From contig NC_135355.1 of NCBI RefSeq assembly GCF_051622035.1, forward strand, positions 6,560,001 through 6,624,000: a stretch of 64,000 nucleotides of DNA, read 5' to 3'. Positions 60,772 to 64,000 of this stretch are shown in pieces (positions within the stretch are counted from its first letter, which is position 1; the number at the start of each line of letters is the position of its first letter). The translations under genes and the position numbers were made by a program. The DNA is from Arctopsyche grandis. Lineage: Eukaryota; Arthropoda; Insecta; Trichoptera; Hydropsychidae. The notes below the pieces were generated by a model that saw nothing but the letters and a program-made list of their open reading frames with translations, had not been told where the DNA came from and searched no databases.

Positions 60772-61311
60772 GCGAGAGTATATTTTATCGATATTTGACA
60801 CTGGCTGTAACATACACACATACATATATGTTTGTACACATACATATATCCCAAGTTTTCACGCAGTGTTCGATTATCCAACCGGTTGGATGTAGAGGTC
60901 GTGACCGGTCGTCGAGTACCTGCTGTTCGCTAATCAGAGATCGACACACCGTGTTACGCTACTGAAGAACGCTTCTCAACTTGATTTATATGTATGTCTC
61001 TATACATGTTTATGTATGTAGCCCTTCCATTGGGAAATTACTAAAAAATACATACAATTATGCCGAATAATTGGAGTTACATATGTATAAGATCCTTGCC
61101 GAGGATGAATGTTTTTCATTTTTTGTAAATACAAGTAGGAATCAATGCGTGAAGGGCACGTGGTATGTCCAATTAGCCTCAGTCAACTGTCGTATCAACC
61201 CAAGCATGCCAACTTTATATTTTGTCTAATACATACCTTTGTATCCTGCTCGCGCACACGTTAGTAAGGCTGTGCGATAAAAACAGAGAGTTCCACGGCA
61301 TGCCACTGATG

Positions 61312-61684
61312 GGTTTGGTGCAAACGATCGACAAGCGCCAGACAGACTGAACCACAGATTAACTGGATGGCTGCTTTAAACGCAATTCTCGACTTCACGA
61401 ATGATAGATTGCACATCAGATGACGAGTAACCTTTCGATGTGCACAGATGCAATTATTAAAATGATAGTTATTAAAATTGAGTTGGATCTTTCTGGCGAG
61501 TTTAATAAGGTAAAATTCGGAACTAAAGTATCAGAAGCACAGAACGTATACAGGGTAGGTATGTCGGGACTTCGGGTAGATTTCACTTAGTGTAAGTGCG
61601 AGCAGTGCGCACGCATAAGGTACACGTACAGTTAAACTGTGGTTCAGTCTGTCTGGCGCTTGTCGATCGTTTGCACCGCATCGG
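61312..61684 (+). mobile_element. MULE-like MITE with 9-bp target duplication
   Basis: Direct repeats CCACTGATG lie at 61303-61311 and 61685-61693. Inside are ~45-base inverted termini (GGTGCAAACGATCGACAAGC with CAGACTGAACCACAG). Long inverted repeats with a 9-bp duplication fit Mutator-like elements. Copy in AGXT2 intron at 17105-17460. Confidence 0.8.
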
Positions 61685-61709
61685 CCACTGATGCATGCAT
61701 ACATACTTA

Positions 61710-61853
61710 TACCGGGTCGATACAATGCGATTAGCTTGGACCAAGTAAGTTGGACGTCCAAGGCATTCAAAACGGTTGGATCACCTGTTGACACGCTATG
61801 CGTAACGACCAAGGCTACTTGGTCCGAGCTATTCGCATCGTGTTAGCCCGGTA
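61710..61853. mobile_element. PIF/Harbinger-like MITE
   Basis: Ends TACCGGG and CCCGGTA within ~40-base imperfect inverted repeats (ATGCGATTAGCTTGGACCAA against its inverse). TTA lies on both sides (61707-61709, 61854-61856). The 3-bp TTA duplication is typical of PIF/Harbinger. Confidence 0.65.
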
Positions 61854-62587
61854 TTAGGGCGAAATCACACAGGGAAGAACGGCACGTCGTGTGCTTGGCT
61901 CCCCGATGTGGGGGTTCTCCTACATCTCTTCAAATATGGGATACACCGTTATCGATCATTGTCAAGTAAGAATAAATTCAAGGATAACATTTTACCGAAA
62001 ACACTCCAGGGGGTGATTTTTGGACGGTGTGTGCTGGGCATGCCACATTTTTTTCGCATGTTTAAAAGTATCTAAAAAAAAACCACGTGCCACGTTCCTT
62101 GCTGTGTGTTTTTGCCTTAAGTTTGACAAAAGCCGGTCATAGGTCAAGATCATTATATGTACATCGTACATCGCTATATTTATATACACAGTGCCTACAT
62201 ATGTATATGTGTATATAACATTAGAATTTTTAAACATGTGGTCAAATGAACACCTCAGTTTTCCTCATGAGTCATTAGATTAACTTGGAACGATAAGGAG
62301 TACAAATTATTTTAATATTTGGTTTAGATTCTTAAATTAGTTAGCAGATACATAATAATATATGATAGTACGCTGCCCAACCGTCCGATATTATATGCGA
62401 ACCAGGTAGTATATGTCGGAGTATTTCATCAGGTAAAAGTCGAGTTAATTCAGGGCACGGCAATACTATTGGCATCGCAAAGAGTAGCCAATCACAGGAA
62501 GGAGCGAGTCGACCGAGCCTCGCTTCCGAGCCTAGAGGGTCCGCCCTGTCGAGAATTCAGACTTTTACCCATATTTACATATGTATA

Positions 62588-64000
<1,413 letters not shown>

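Overview
The window is animal nuclear DNA, most likely from an insect. It is AT-rich, with many short GT-AG introns, low-complexity intergenic DNA full of ATACATATGTA-like motifs, and several kinds of transposon remnants. The encoded proteins resemble insect and vertebrate orthologues throughout. I cannot fix the order or species from sequence alone. Layout, left to right: SUGP1 (+, 775-9840), asparaginyl-tRNA synthetase NARS1 (-, 10030-15219), AGXT2 (-, 15965-22020), an ENTR1-like endosomal coiled-coil protein (+, 25206-28037), PIKfyve/Fab1 (-, 28786-44092), ZC3H15/DFRP1 (+, 45039-46687) and a PTER-family amidohydrolase (-, 47892-49732). I rebuilt the exons of all seven genes by hand. Every coding length is divisible by three, giving about 887, 558, 501, 513, 1778, 404 and 346 residues. 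From 49.7 kb to the end I find no host gene, only repeats. The genes are ordinary housekeeping genes (splicing, translation, amino-acid catabolism, endosome and phosphoinositide biology, DRG1 partner), each with its own promoter. SUGP1/NARS1, ENTR1/PIKfyve and ZC3H15/PTER are tail to tail; AGXT2/ENTR1 and PIKfyve/ZC3H15 are head to head. The most unusual object lies in the large SUGP1 intron. It is a young LTR retrotransposon (3854-6919) with LTRs differing at one base of 290 and a tRNA-Pro-type primer binding site, and it has no pol. Its single 579-residue ORF runs from gag into a protease fragment, then into AT-richer foreign sequence that ends in part of a PWI domain closely resembling the host splicing factor RBM25. 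I read this as capture of host mRNA by a retroelement. Other notable points are a 78-nt in-frame GC-AG intron in the PIKfyve kinase domain, a foldback element with tandem-repeat arms, nested hAT- and piggyBac-like insertions with readable target duplications, a four-copy foldback MITE family, SINEs sharing a central domain, and an AUG-stop overlap at the ENTR1 start.
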